DNA of 38,395 nt. Source: Lachnospiraceae bacterium. GTDB lineage: Bacteria; Bacillota; Clostridia; Lachnospirales; Lachnospiraceae. This document shows, piece after piece, positions 9,379 through 18,156 of the stretch; position 1 is the stretch's first letter, and the number at the start of each line of letters is the position of its first letter. The stretch lies in assembly GCA_022791815.1 (NCBI GenBank), contig JAAVZU010000095.1:1-38395 (forward strand), given 5' to 3'. A program made the position numbers and the translations under genes. Under the pieces are notes generated by a model, which did no database searches, was not told the DNA's origin, and was given only the letters and a program-made list of their open reading frames with translations.

Positions 9379-9407
9379 AATATACTAAATATTACTATAG
9401 AAATCAA
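9379..9407 (-). promoter_or_regulatory. Promoter of plsX-acpP
   Basis: On the minus strand TTGATT (9407-9402) and TATATT (9384-9379) are 17 bases apart. Around 9327-9341, within the expected transcript leader, TACCC and GGGTA form a small inverted repeat with a 4-base loop that could be an operator; no named regulator site is recognised. Confidence 0.55.
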
Positions 9408-9435
9408 CCATAAATTACTTAAACTTCTCACATAT

Positions 9436-9468
9436 TTGTAACAGTTCAGACGGAGTCTGACCTGTTAC
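9436..9468. repeat. Family B palindrome, copy 1 (3' of cheR)
   Basis: Read on the minus strand: TGTAACAGGTCAGAC, TCC, GTCTGAACTGTTACA, an almost perfect 15-base-arm palindrome. Its outer arms match the copy at 24478-24508. Just before it in the cheR direction, AGATTGT/ACAATCT (about 9494-9509) is a small hairpin that may also help end the cheR transcript. Confidence 0.7.
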
Positions 9469-9512
9469 ATATATTTCATTTTTTAGATACTTAAGATTGT
9501 AGACAATCTATT

Positions 9513-10295
9513 TTATATTTTTTTCTTATAAAAAAAAGAATATATGGAGGTAAAACCTAATTCTTTTGGCTGTACAATTTGCTCTGTACTACCAACAAAC
9601 AGAATACCTTCATCTTTTAATGCCTTGTTGAATTTGGCATATATCTCTAATTTTGCTTCCTCTGTGAAATAAATCATCACATTTCGACATACAATCAAAT
9701 CACATTTATCAGGATATGCATCTTTTAACAAATTATGCTGTTGAAACTTTACTCTTTTCTTTACATCCTCTGAAATAGAATATGTAGTATCATTTATTTT
9801 TTCAAAATACTTCTTAACATATTCTTCTGGTAATCCCTTCAAACTTTTCACAGAATATAAACCAGCTTTTGCCTTCTCCATAACCTGTTTGTCTAAATCT
9901 GTTGCAATAATTTCTATCTGATTTAACGGCATAAATTTTGCTAAAAGCATTACTAAAGAATAGGGTTCATCTCCAGTAGAACATGCTGCACTCCAGATTT
10001 TTAAAGACTTTCCATACTTTTGAATCAGTTCTGGCAATATAGTTTTTTCTAATAAATTCCATTGTTCTGGATTACGATAAAATTCAGACACGTTTATAGT
10101 AAGATAATTGACAAATTCTTCATACTTTTCAGAATCCGATTTTATTAATGCTACATAATCCTTGTACTTTGTTATATTGCATTTTCTAATGAGTGTGTCA
10201 ATTCTTCTTTTCATCTGTCTTTCTTTATAAGCATTCAAATCAATATTTGTCAACTCAAATATATCTTCCTTAAATACTTCATAGCTGTCCTCCAT
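9513..10295 (-). CDS. cheR: CheR-type chemoreceptor glutamate methyltransferase (orphan)
   Basis: SAM-dependent enzyme that methylates glutamates on chemoreceptors. Residues 1-70 are the helical N-terminal domain (ELTNIDLNAYKERQMKRRI, with LTINVSEFYRNPEQWNLLE after it). The catalytic domain has IWSAACSTGDEPYSLVMLL as SAM motif I, ATDLDKQVMEKAKAG, and IVCRNVMIYF. The length, 260 residues, is usual. The start at 10295 has GGGGGGA upstream. No other chemotaxis gene is nearby; it stands alone between rpsA and plsX, so partners must be elsewhere, or it modifies another protein. It is separated from rpsA by a terminator and a hairpin array. Confidence 0.92.
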   Translation of the reverse strand: MEDSYEVFKEDIFELTNIDLNAYKERQMKRRIDTLIRKCNITKYKDYVALIKSDSEKYEEFVNYLTINVSEFYRNPEQWNLLEKTILPELIQKYGKSLKIWSAACSTGDEPYSLVMLLAKFMPLNQIEIIATDLDKQVMEKAKAGLYSVKSLKGLPEEYVKKYFEKINDTTYSISEDVKKRVKFQQHNLLKDAYPDKCDLIVCRNVMIYFTEEAKLEIYAKFNKALKDEGILFVGSTEQIVQPKELGFTSIYSFFYKKKI

Positions 10296-10369
10296 AACCG
10301 AGTCCCCCCTTTATAAAGTAAACTTATTTATATACCTGCTAATGCAAGTACCAACATGCATGAAAGTGT

Positions 10370-10583
10370 CGGTTACTACGCACTTCGTGCTTCTGTAACC
10401 GCCTGCTATGTATTCGCAATTCGAGCTACCTCGAATATCATCTTATGAAAGTTGATTGCTTCGTGCTTCGCACTCCCGCAATCACTAACTGTATTCGTAT
10501 TTCGGGTTATCACCCTTCATACTCATACAGTTTAGCCAGCCAAACGTCTGCATTTCTTTACAAGCGAGCTTGCACGAAATGCA
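10370..10583. repeat. Array of five nested hairpins between rpsA and cheR
   Basis: Five consecutive dyads, seen directly. H1: CGGTTAC 10370-10376 with GTAACCG 10395-10401, inner GCAC/GTGC. H2: ATTCGAG 10419-10425 with CTCGAAT 10430-10436. H3: GATTGC 10454-10459 with GCAATC 10478-10483, inner GTGC/GCAC. H4: AACTGTAT 10487-10494 with ATACAGTT 10525-10532, inner GTAT/ATAC and GGGT/ACCC. H5: TGCATTTC 10549-10556 with GAAATGCA 10576-10583, inner CAAGC/GCTTG. Four of the five have an outer stem, a short unpaired joint often TTC, and an inner stem. No open frame fits the region and its GC content is above its surroundings. The function is unknown. Confidence 0.75.
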
Positions 10584-10613
10584 TCCATTTGTCAGGACTT
10601 TCAATAGTAAAAA

Positions 10614-10650
10614 GCTATCACACTCTATGCATTATCTTTCGTGTGATAGC
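10614..10650 (-). terminator. Rho-independent terminator of rpsA
   Basis: On the minus strand GCTATCACAC (10650-10641), a 17-base loop, GTGTGATAGC (10623-10614), then TTTTT. It lies about 80 bases beyond the rpsA stop. Confidence 0.85.
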
Positions 10651-10731
10651 CTTTATGCACATGTATATTTCTATTTATTACTCTAAATTTCATAATATTT
10701 TAGATAAAACTGCAGAAATATCATCTTATTA

Positions 10732-11823
10732 TTATTCATCTACTTCTTCTGTAGAATCTGCTGCAGACTCATTGGAGTCTAAAGCTTTTACACTTAGGCT
10801 GATCTTTTTATCTGCACTATTAAAATCTACAACTTTCGCTGTAATTTCCTGTCCAATCTTCAAGACATCAGAAGGTTTTTCTACATGTTCTCTTGAAATT
10901 TGTGATACATGAAGAAGAGCGTCAATTCCTGGCTCTAATTCCACAAATGCACCAAAATCTGTCATACGTGCAACTTTACCAGTTACCTCTGAACCAGTAG
11001 CATATTTTTCTTCTGCACGAATCCATGGATTCTCATCTTCAAATTTTAAGCTCAATGCAATTTTTTCACCTTGAATATCTTTAATAAGGACTTTTACTAC
11101 ATCGCCAACTTTAAAAATCTTCTTAGGACTCTCTACACGCCCCCAAGACATTTCTGAAATGTGTAACAAACCATCTGCTCCACCTAAATCAATAAATGCA
11201 CCAAAATCTGTTACATTCTTTACTGTACCTTCTACAGCCATTCCAACACTAATTCTTTCAAACAGTTCTTTCTGCATTTCCTGTTTCTTTGCAACCAATA
11301 ACTGCTTACGGTCACCAATAATTCTTCTTCTCTTAGGGTTAAATTCAGTAATAACAAATTCAATCTCCTGACCAGCATACTTAGAAAGATTCTTCTCATA
11401 AGTATCGGAAACTAAACTTGCAGGAATAAATACTCTTGCTTCCTCAATTACTACACTTAATCCACCATCTAACACTGTAGAAACAGTTGCTTTTAATACT
11501 TCTTTGTTGTTGAAAGCTTCTTCAATTCTCTTATTACCCTTTTCTGCAGCAAGACGTTTATAAGTTAACAATACCTGACCTTCACCATCATTAACCTTCA
11601 TAACTTTTGCTTCCATTGTGTCACCAACGTTAACAACTGTTGTCAAGTCAATATTAGGTGTATTACTATATTCATTTCTTGTAATGATACCATCTGCCTT
11701 GTAACCTATATTTAAGACGATTTCGTCCTCCTTTACGCTAATGACTGTCCCTTCTACAATCTCTCCATTGTGGATTGTTTTTAATGATTCTTCTAACATT
11801 TGTTCAAAGCTCTGTTCTGACAT
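10732..11823 (-). CDS. rpsA: Ribosomal protein S1-like protein with four S1 domains
   Basis: RNA-binding protein of the S1 family, which helps translation initiation or RNA handling. Four S1 OB-folds are visible at about residues 18-88, 103-170, 187-256 and 273-342; the third (EGTVKNVTDFGAFIDLGG) and fourth (TGKVARMTDFGAFVELEP) are the most canonical. The tail is short and acidic. At 363 residues it is the shorter Firmicutes form compared with the six-domain proteobacterial S1. The start ATG at 11823 has AAGGAGG ten bases upstream, inside the ispH coding region. It overlaps the end of ispH by 31 bases in another frame, so the two are cotranscribed and probably translationally coupled. In many Clostridia these two are neighbours or fused. 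Confidence 0.93.
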   Translation of the reverse strand: MSEQSFEQMLEESLKTIHNGEIVEGTVISVKEDEIVLNIGYKADGIITRNEYSNTPNIDLTTVVNVGDTMEAKVMKVNDGEGQVLLTYKRLAAEKGNKRIEEAFNNKEVLKATVSTVLDGGLSVVIEEARVFIPASLVSDTYEKNLSKYAGQEIEFVITEFNPKRRRIIGDRKQLLVAKKQEMQKELFERISVGMAVEGTVKNVTDFGAFIDLGGADGLLHISEMSWGRVESPKKIFKVGDVVKVLIKDIQGEKIALSLKFEDENPWIRAEEKYATGSEVTGKVARMTDFGAFVELEPGIDALLHVSQISREHVEKPSDVLKIGQEITAKVVDFNSADKKISLSVKALDSNESAADSTEEVDE

Positions 11824-12653
11824 GCTTCTTGAACCTCCTTAATAATATTATTTGGGGTTGATGCCCCTGCTGTAATACCTACGCAACGAAAAGATTGGAA
11901 CATTTCCAAATCTAAGTTAACAAGTGTCTGTATATAGTAAGTATTTTCACATTCTTTTTTACATATCTCGTACAACTTTTGTGTATTGGAACTGGTCTTA
12001 CCTCCTATCACAATCATTGCATCTGAGATTTTTGCCAACTGCCTTGCTTCCTTCTGTCTGACTTCAGTAGCATTGCAAATTGTATTTAAAGCAATTATAT
12101 CATACCTCTTTTTTGAAATTATTTCAACTAATTCTTGAAATTTCTTGTAATTAAATGTCGTTTGAGATACAATACACACTTTTTTCCCTTTTTTAGCCTG
12201 AAATTTTTCTGCCTCTTCTATCGTCTCAATCACTGTTACATTATTGTCTCCCCAGCCCTTAATCCCCTCCACTTCTGGATGCTTTGCATTACCAATAATT
12301 ACCACTTCTTCTCCCTGTTCGGTATGTTCTTTCACAATATTGTGAATTTTTTTTACAAATGGACAAGTAGCATCCACAATCCTTAATTTTTTCTTTTCTA
12401 ATAGCTCATTCACTTCTTTTGCTACACCATGTGAACGAATAATCACAGTTCCCTCTTTAATTGCCTCAAGTTCCTCTAATGTATTGACAACAATGACTCC
12501 TTTTTCTTTCAAATCACCAACAACTTCTTCATTATGAATAATCGGACCATAAGTATACACTTTCTGACCTGTTTCTGCTTCCTTATAAACCATATCCACA
12601 GCTCTTTTCACTCCGAAACAAAAACCAGCACTATCTGCCAATTGTACATCCAT
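11793..12653 (-). CDS. ispH: 4-hydroxy-3-methylbut-2-enyl diphosphate reductase
   Basis: Last enzyme of the MEP isoprenoid pathway; a [4Fe-4S] reductase giving IPP and DMAPP. The three cluster cysteines are in GFCFGVKRA, DATCPFV and NTICNATE; the catalytic EHTEQGEEVVIIG and QTTFNYKKF blocks are present. The frame opens at 12677, but the ATG at 12653 (MDVQLADSAGFC) has GGAAGGTG upstream and removes an overlap with cmk, leaving a 4-base gap; it is the likely start (286 residues). The C-terminus overlaps rpsA by 31 bases. It is not fused to the S1 domains here, unlike in some relatives. Confidence 0.95.
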   Translation of the reverse strand: MDVQLADSAGFCFGVKRAVDMVYKEAETGQKVYTYGPIIHNEEVVGDLKEKGVIVVNTLEELEAIKEGTVIIRSHGVAKEVNELLEKKKLRIVDATCPFVKKIHNIVKEHTEQGEEVVIIGNAKHPEVEGIKGWGDNNVTVIETIEEAEKFQAKKGKKVCIVSQTTFNYKKFQELVEIISKKRYDIIALNTICNATEVRQKEARQLAKISDAMIVIGGKTSSNTQKLYEICKKECENTYYIQTLVNLDLEMFQSFRCVGITAGASTPNNIIKEVQEACQNRALNKC

Positions 12654-12657
12654 TCTA

Positions 12658-13329
12658 TCACCTTCCACAATTCTCATGATATAATACTACAATTTTATCC
12701 ACAACCTCTTGAATGGTCATATCAGAGCTATCTAACAGCAAAGCATCTTCTGCCTGTTTTAGGGGAGCAATCTTTCTTTCCATATCCTGCTTATCTCTTG
12801 TTATAATATCCTGCTCAATCTCTTCCAAATTACATTCCATCCCTTTTTCCTGTAATTCCCTATATCTACGATTCGCACGGACCTTAGAACTTGCTGTTAA
12901 ATATATCTTTAAATCCGCATTAGGTAAAACATGGGTTCCAATATCTCTTCCATCCATAATTACATTCTCCCTTTGCGCCAGATTTCTCTGCAAATCTAAA
13001 AGCTGGGCACGGACATCTTCATTTTTTGCAGCTACTGATGCCATATTTCCCACCTGCTCTGTGCGAATGAATCCGCTCACATTTTCCCCATTCAAAATCA
13101 CTTGTTGTTCTCCATTGATATAAGTTAATTCTACATTCGCCAGTTTTGCAAAGTGGCTAATTCTCTCTTCATTCTCTGTTTTCACTTGATTTCTTAACAG
13201 ATATAAAGCAATTGCCCGATACATTGCTCCTGTATCTACATAAATAAAATCTAAGTTTCTTGCAACTTTTTTTGCAATTGTACTCTTTCCAGCTCCTGCA
13301 GGGCCATCTATTGCTATATTATAACTCAT
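12658..13329 (-). CDS. cmk: Cytidylate kinase
   Basis: Phosphorylates CMP and dCMP to the diphosphates. The P-loop IDGPAGAGKSTIAKK is at the N-terminus, VDTGAMYRAIA gives the NMP-binding part, IMDGRDIGTHVLPNA the catalytic region and RANRRYRELQEKG the lid. The open frame begins at 13341 with MEEN, but GGAGG lies in those codons and sits five bases before the ATG at 13329, which is the likely start (about 223 residues, normal). It is followed by ispH with a gap of four bases, and this cmk-ispH-rpsA order is common in Clostridia. Confidence 0.95.
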   Translation of the reverse strand: MSYNIAIDGPAGAGKSTIAKKVARNLDFIYVDTGAMYRAIALYLLRNQVKTENEERISHFAKLANVELTYINGEQQVILNGENVSGFIRTEQVGNMASVAAKNEDVRAQLLDLQRNLAQRENVIMDGRDIGTHVLPNADLKIYLTASSKVRANRRYRELQEKGMECNLEEIEQDIITRDKQDMERKIAPLKQAEDALLLDSSDMTIQEVVDKIVVLYHENCGR

Positions 13330-13391
13330 ATTTTCCTCCATAGTATTACCGTCAAAGGCGGCATAGTTGTTTATTATCTTTTTCGCAAAAT

Positions 13392-14636
13392 CTACGAATC
13401 ACCAATACTTATCCCAGCCAAATAAGCTGTAGACCAGGCAATCTGTAAATTAAAACCTCCAGTTAATGCATCTAAATCCAAAACCTCACCCACAAAATAT
13501 AATCCTTTTACCATTTTAGATTCCATAGTCTGTGGATTTATCTCTTTCACAGAAATTCCACCTTTTGTAATAATGGCTTCCTTATATCCACGCAATCCCT
13601 TTACGTGCATGCGGAAATGTTTTAATATCTTTACTAGCCGTCCTCTTTCTTCTCTTGTTACAGAATTTATGAATTTGTTTTTTTCGATTCCACTTAATTC
13701 AACAATAACAGGAATTAATTTCTGAGGAAGCAATTTATCTAAACCATTCTTAAATTGTTTATTTTGCAATTCCCTAAAATCTCTCAAAATCCTTGCATCC
13801 AACTGTTCCTCTGATAAAGCTGGTTTTAAATCCAGCTCTGCTACAATTGGCTGTTTTTCTATAAAACTAGATATATAACTGCTGGCACTAAGTACAAGAG
13901 GTCCGCTAATTCCAAAATGTGTAAATAACATTTCCCCAAAAGTTTCAAATATTTTCTTTTTCCCAGAAAATAACATTAATTCCACATTTTTCAGAGACAA
14001 TCCCTGTAGATCTTTCACAAAGGTCTCCTCTATCTCAAATGGTACCAATGCAGGATATAATTTTGTAACGGTATGTCCTTTATGCTTTGCAAAACGATAT
14101 CCATCACCTGTTGAACCAGTGCTAGGATACGATATTCCACCAGTTGCTACAATCACTGCATCTGCCATAAAAATTTCCTTTTTGCCATCTTTTCTTACAA
14201 TTACACCTTTAGTATGTCCATTTTCTTCTAAAATCTCTTCTACTTTTGTGTATAATAATACCTCTACACCCAATTTTTTCAATTCTTTCTGTAATACAGA
14301 TATCACATCGGAAGATTTGTCAGATGCTGGAAAAACCCTTTCTCCCCGTTCTATTTTTGTTTTTAATCCCAACTCTTCAAAAAAAGTTATAGTTTGATAA
14401 TTGTCAAAACTATAAAATGCACTATACAAAAATTTTGCATTTGTAACCACATTAGAAAATAACTCTTCCATATCTGATGCATTTGTAATGTTACATCTTC
14501 CTTTTCCTGTAATAAAAAGCTTCTTTCCAAGTTTTTCATTTTGTTCCAATAACGTAACTTTATGTCCGTTTCTGGCAGAAGTGACGGCAGCCATCATTCC
14601 TGCAGCACCACCCCCTACTACAATAACTTGTTTCAT
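13392..14636 (-). CDS. HI0933-family NAD(P)/FAD-dependent oxidoreductase (YhiN type)
   Basis: Flavoprotein of the BaiN/HI0933 family; its physiological substrate is uncertain. The dinucleotide-binding motif VVGGGAAGMMAAVTSARNG is at the N-terminus, followed by the family signature KLFITGKGRCNITN. The C-terminal GGISVKEINPQTMESK and LDALTGGFNLQIAWSTAY blocks complete the FAD site. At 414 residues it is full length. GGAGG is 14 bases before the ATG, longer than usual, but no better start is seen. It lies between the GerMN lipoprotein gene (gap 18 bases) and cmk (gap about 60), so it belongs to a housekeeping operon in which it is often found. I do not assign a reaction. Confidence 0.85.
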   Translation of the reverse strand: MKQVIVVGGGAAGMMAAVTSARNGHKVTLLEQNEKLGKKLFITGKGRCNITNASDMEELFSNVVTNAKFLYSAFYSFDNYQTITFFEELGLKTKIERGERVFPASDKSSDVISVLQKELKKLGVEVLLYTKVEEILEENGHTKGVIVRKDGKKEIFMADAVIVATGGISYPSTGSTGDGYRFAKHKGHTVTKLYPALVPFEIEETFVKDLQGLSLKNVELMLFSGKKKIFETFGEMLFTHFGISGPLVLSASSYISSFIEKQPIVAELDLKPALSEEQLDARILRDFRELQNKQFKNGLDKLLPQKLIPVIVELSGIEKNKFINSVTREERGRLVKILKHFRMHVKGLRGYKEAIITKGGISVKEINPQTMESKMVKGLYFVGEVLDLDALTGGFNLQIAWSTAYLAGISIGDS

Positions 14637-14654
14637 CTTATTTATTGCAACCTC

Positions 14655-15164
14655 CTATTTCCACCAATAAGCTTCATTTTCTCCAAGCTCCATATTCTCA
14701 CTCTTATATGCTCCATCATCTACCTGAAAAACAATTTTCTCTACTCCTTCCAGATTATCCACTAAACTTTTTGCAATACTCTCTAAAATAATCTCTTCAA
14801 CCTTTTTACTAACATCTACAATTGGAGCACTGTCTTTTGCAAAACTTACATACAAAACATCTTTTTTCTGTTTAATTCCATTCACTTCAATGTTTATGGT
14901 ATTTGCCTTAAATAGTTCGCATACCTCTTTTAAAATATTTTTTGCTGTAACTTTCTCACCTTCCATAAAATATACTGTCTCACTAACACTTTGCATAGAA
15001 TTCATATCAATAGTATACACCTGAATCCCTACTTCTCCTGATTCTGTTACTGTTTGTGTCACTTCAGGCTGTATACTTGTAGAAACTTCTCCTTCTCTTC
15101 CTTTGCTGCAACCCACAGAAAATGTTAGCAGCAACATACACAAAATAAGATATTTTTTCTTCAT
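14655..15164 (-). CDS. GerMN-domain lipoprotein
   Basis: Predicted secreted lipoprotein. From the ATG at 15164 the protein begins MKKKYLILCMLLLTFSVGCS, a lipoprotein signal peptide with the lipobox SVGC. A GerMN-like domain follows (QVYTIDMNSMQSVSETVYF to KSLVDNLEGVEKIVFQVDD), the fold found in the spore germination protein GerM and other cell-envelope proteins. The frame also opens at 15194, but the residues before 15164 would disrupt the signal peptide. It sits between pgsA and the HI0933 flavoprotein gene. The role is inferred as envelope or spore-related; the sequence does not show more. Confidence 0.8.
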   Translation of the reverse strand: MKKKYLILCMLLLTFSVGCSKGREGEVSTSIQPEVTQTVTESGEVGIQVYTIDMNSMQSVSETVYFMEGEKVTAKNILKEVCELFKANTINIEVNGIKQKKDVLYVSFAKDSAPIVDVSKKVEEIILESIAKSLVDNLEGVEKIVFQVDDGAYKSENMELGENEAYWWK

Positions 15165-15218
15165 AATCCCTATGTCTTTCCTTTCCCGTAACATACGCTA
15201 CTTTGTGAACTGCAACTT

Positions 15219-15767
15219 CTATTTTTCTTCCTTTAAAACTTCTTTATTTTTATAAATATAATCAACCAAAGAGACCACAGTTAAAATTACAGAAAGATAT
15301 ATAGAAATCTGTTCTAATAAAGTGTAATATGGAACAACATCCAAATGAAAAATCAACAAAATGGACATAATCATCTGTGAAATAGTTTTAAATTTTCCCC
15401 ATTTACTTGCTGCAATTACAACACCATTATCAGATGCCACTAAACGAAATCCACTAATAACAAATTCCCTGCTAATAATTACAATCGCTGCCCATGCAGG
15501 AAAATTAAGCTCCGGCATAGCAACAAAACATATTAAAGCAGCACAAACCAAAAGTTTATCTGCCAAAGGGTCCATAAACTTTCCAAAATTTGTTATTAAA
15601 TGATTCTTCCTTGCTATATGCCCGTCTAAAGCATCTGTAAGACAAGCAACACAGAACACTATTCCTGCTATATAATTGTTGTATGGTATCCCATCCACCA
15701 GCATTGCCACCACAAAAAAAGGTATTAGCAATACTCTTAAAATGGTTAATTTATTTGGTAAATTCAT
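15219..15767 (-). CDS. pgsA: CDP-diacylglycerol-glycerol-3-phosphate 3-phosphatidyltransferase
   Basis: Integral membrane enzyme that makes phosphatidylglycerol-phosphate from CDP-diacylglycerol. The CDP-alcohol phosphotransferase motif is DALDGHIARKNHLITNFGKF followed by MDPLADK, with all conserved Asp, Gly and Ala-Arg residues. Four or five hydrophobic helices are visible along 182 residues, as usual. It follows rimO by 27 bases, a common pairing in Firmicutes. The start ATG 15767 has AAAGG about 11 bases upstream, a modest signal. Confidence 0.95.
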   Translation of the reverse strand: MNLPNKLTILRVLLIPFFVVAMLVDGIPYNNYIAGIVFCVACLTDALDGHIARKNHLITNFGKFMDPLADKLLVCAALICFVAMPELNFPAWAAIVIISREFVISGFRLVASDNGVVIAASKWGKFKTISQMIMSILLIFHLDVVPYYTLLEQISIYLSVILTVVSLVDYIYKNKEVLKEEK

Positions 15768-15794
15768 CTATCCAATCAACCTTTCTGTTTGATT

Positions 15795-17123
15795 TTATTC
15801 CCACACTGCCTCACCAATTAAATCATATTCTTTTGCATCGGTAATCTGAACTTTAACAAATTCTCCAGACATCAACTCATGGGAACAGGAAACAAAAATA
15901 TACCCATCTACATTAGGTGCATCTTTGTATGTTCTTCCAATAAATATATTCTCATCTGGCAGACTGCCTTCTATTAAAACCTCTACCTTTTGATACAACA
16001 TATCTTCTGCCTTTTGGAATGCAATTTCTTGTTGTACTTTCATAATTTCATCCCGACGCTGTTCTTTTATTTCTTCTGGTATCTGATCAGGTAATATTGC
16101 CGCTGGAGTATCTTCCTCCTTAGAATATGGAAATACACCCAAACGGTCAAATTTCATTTCCTTTACAAATTCTACCAATTCATTATGTTCCTCTTCTGTC
16201 TCACCTGGAAATCCACTAATCAATGTTGTTCTTAGACAAATATCAGGAATTTCTCTACGCAATTTGGCTATGATATCTACTAATTCCTGCTTATTAGTTC
16301 TTCTTCCCATTCTACGAAGCACTCCATCTGCTCCATGCTGAATCGGCATATCCAGATATTTACATATTTTATCCTCTTGTTTTATAACTTGAATTAACTC
16401 ATCTGTTATTTCTTCTGGATAACAATATAAAATCCGAATCCATCGTATACCTGAAATTTTACATAATTCCTTTAAAAGATTTGGTAATCTTTTTTCGCCA
16501 TATATATCTTTTCCATACATAGTAGTTTCCTGAGCAACTAAAATCAACTCTTCTACACCATTTTGGGCTAATGTCTCTGCTTCCCTTATTAAGCGTTCCA
16601 AAGGAACACTTCTATAATTGCCCCGAATACTTGGAATAATACAATAAGTACAATGCTTATCACAGCCCTCTGCAATTTTAAGATAAGAAGAATATCCACC
16701 AGTTGTATTAATCCGCTTGGTATCTATCAGAGGAAGATAATTCACATCTTCAAACTTCTCTACTGCCTGACCTTTTAGAACTTCTTGTACCACCTCGCAG
16801 ATATTCTCATAACTGGTAGTTCCAAGAACTGCATCTACTTCTGGAATCTCTTTTCGTATCTCTTCTTTATATCGTTGAGCAAGACATCCTGTCACAATAA
16901 GTACCTTTAGTTCTGCACTTTTTTTCAGTTCAGCCATCTCTAAAATAATGGTAATACTTTCTTCTTTTGCGTCATGAATAAAACAACAGGTATTTACTAC
17001 AATAATCTCTGCTTTGTTCTCATCATCTGTAATTTCATAACCAGATTCTTTAAACATACCAAGCATAAATTCACTATCTACTAAGTTCTTATCGCATCCC
17101 AAAGAAACAAATAATATCTTCAT
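15795..17123 (-). CDS. rimO: Ribosomal protein S12 methylthiotransferase RimO
   Basis: Radical SAM enzyme with two [4Fe-4S] clusters that methylthiolates an Asp of ribosomal protein S12. The N-terminal UPF0004 domain has its three Cys in SLGCDKNLVDSE, NTCCFI and VTGCLAQR. The radical SAM domain has CDKHCTYCIIPSIRG. The C-terminal 65 residues form a TRAM domain. The DKNLVDSE and IPSIRG variants fit RimO better than MiaB. At 442 residues it is normal. The start at 17123 has AAGGAG six bases upstream. It follows folD by 33 bases and leads into pgsA. Confidence 0.94.
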   Translation of the reverse strand: MKILFVSLGCDKNLVDSEFMLGMFKESGYEITDDENKAEIIVVNTCCFIHDAKEESITIILEMAELKKSAELKVLIVTGCLAQRYKEEIRKEIPEVDAVLGTTSYENICEVVQEVLKGQAVEKFEDVNYLPLIDTKRINTTGGYSSYLKIAEGCDKHCTYCIIPSIRGNYRSVPLERLIREAETLAQNGVEELILVAQETTMYGKDIYGEKRLPNLLKELCKISGIRWIRILYCYPEEITDELIQVIKQEDKICKYLDMPIQHGADGVLRRMGRRTNKQELVDIIAKLRREIPDICLRTTLISGFPGETEEEHNELVEFVKEMKFDRLGVFPYSKEEDTPAAILPDQIPEEIKEQRRDEIMKVQQEIAFQKAEDMLYQKVEVLIEGSLPDENIFIGRTYKDAPNVDGYIFVSCSHELMSGEFVKVQITDAKEYDLIGEAVWE

Positions 17124-17156
17124 GTAATTCTCCTTACTTTACTGGACTGTAATATC

Positions 17157-17993
17157 TTACTTCACTGCATTTACACAATTATACATAAGCATTGCAATTG
17201 TCATTGGTCCAACACCACCTGGAACTGGTGTAATTGCAGAAACTACTGGCTCTACATCTTCAAAATCCACGTCTCCACACAATTTATTATTCTCATTTCT
17301 ATGAATGCCCACATCAATAACTACCGCACCTTCTTTTACATATTCTTTCGTAATAAATTTCGGCTTTCCAATTGCTACAACAAGAATATCAGCACGTCTA
17401 GTCACTTCTTTTAAGTCCTTTGTTCTGGAATGACAAATGGTAACTGTTCCATTTTCTCTTAAAAGTAATAAAGAAATTGGTTTTCCTACAATGTTACTTC
17501 TGCCTATTACTACACATTCCTTCCCTGCAATTTCAATATTAGAGCGTTTTAATAACTGTATAATCCCTGCAGGGGTACAGGAAACAAACCCTTCCTGCCC
17601 AATGCTGAGTGCACCAACACTTTGTGGATGAAAACCATCTACATCTTTTTCTGGTGAAATTGTCTGAATTACCAAATCCTCATCAATATGCTTTGGCAGT
17701 GGAAGCTGTACCAATATGCCATTTACATCATCCCTTTTGTTCAAACTTTGAATTAAGTCCAGTAATTCCTGTTGCGTAACTGTCTCTTCCAGTTCGTATG
17801 CTAAAGAATGTATCCCTATATATTCACATGCTTTCTTTTTATTACCCACATAAACGGTAGAGGCAGGGTCATGTCCTACCTGTATAACAGCTAAAGTAAT
17901 TTCCTTCCCAGCCTGCTTATATTCAGCTACCTTTTCTTTTAATTCGTCTTTAATCTCATTTGAAATTTTCTTTCCATCAATAATAAATGCCAT
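17157..17993 (-). CDS. folD: Bifunctional methylenetetrahydrofolate dehydrogenase / methenyl-THF cyclohydrolase
   Basis: Interconverts 5,10-methylene-, methenyl- and 10-formyl-tetrahydrofolate, supplying one-carbon units for purines, formyl-Met and acetogenic-type metabolism. Conserved blocks are VGHDPASTVYVGNKKKACE (active-site Tyr and Lys), GILVQLPLPKHID, EKDVDGFHP, VVIGRSNIVGKPISLLLL (NAD(P) binding) and ITPVPGGVGPMTIAML. At 278 residues it is full length. The start has AAGGAGAAG upstream. It is the first gene of a folD-rimO-pgsA run and is preceded by a 442-base gap that carries a large structured repeat. Confidence 0.96.
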   Translation of the reverse strand: MAFIIDGKKISNEIKDELKEKVAEYKQAGKEITLAVIQVGHDPASTVYVGNKKKACEYIGIHSLAYELEETVTQQELLDLIQSLNKRDDVNGILVQLPLPKHIDEDLVIQTISPEKDVDGFHPQSVGALSIGQEGFVSCTPAGIIQLLKRSNIEIAGKECVVIGRSNIVGKPISLLLLRENGTVTICHSRTKDLKEVTRRADILVVAIGKPKFITKEYVKEGAVVIDVGIHRNENNKLCGDVDFEDVEPVVSAITPVPGGVGPMTIAMLMYNCVNAVK

Positions 17994-18156
17994 ATTCTTC
18001 TCCTTGTGATGCCATTCTCTCTAAAAATAATAGCAGGTAATTATGCCAAAAGAATGACTTTCACTTTCCTTTCCTCTATAATTTTGTATAGGCAATCCTA
18101 TTCTATATTCTATAACAGATTTTCAACAATTGAAAGAGAAAAAATAAAAAAATAGC

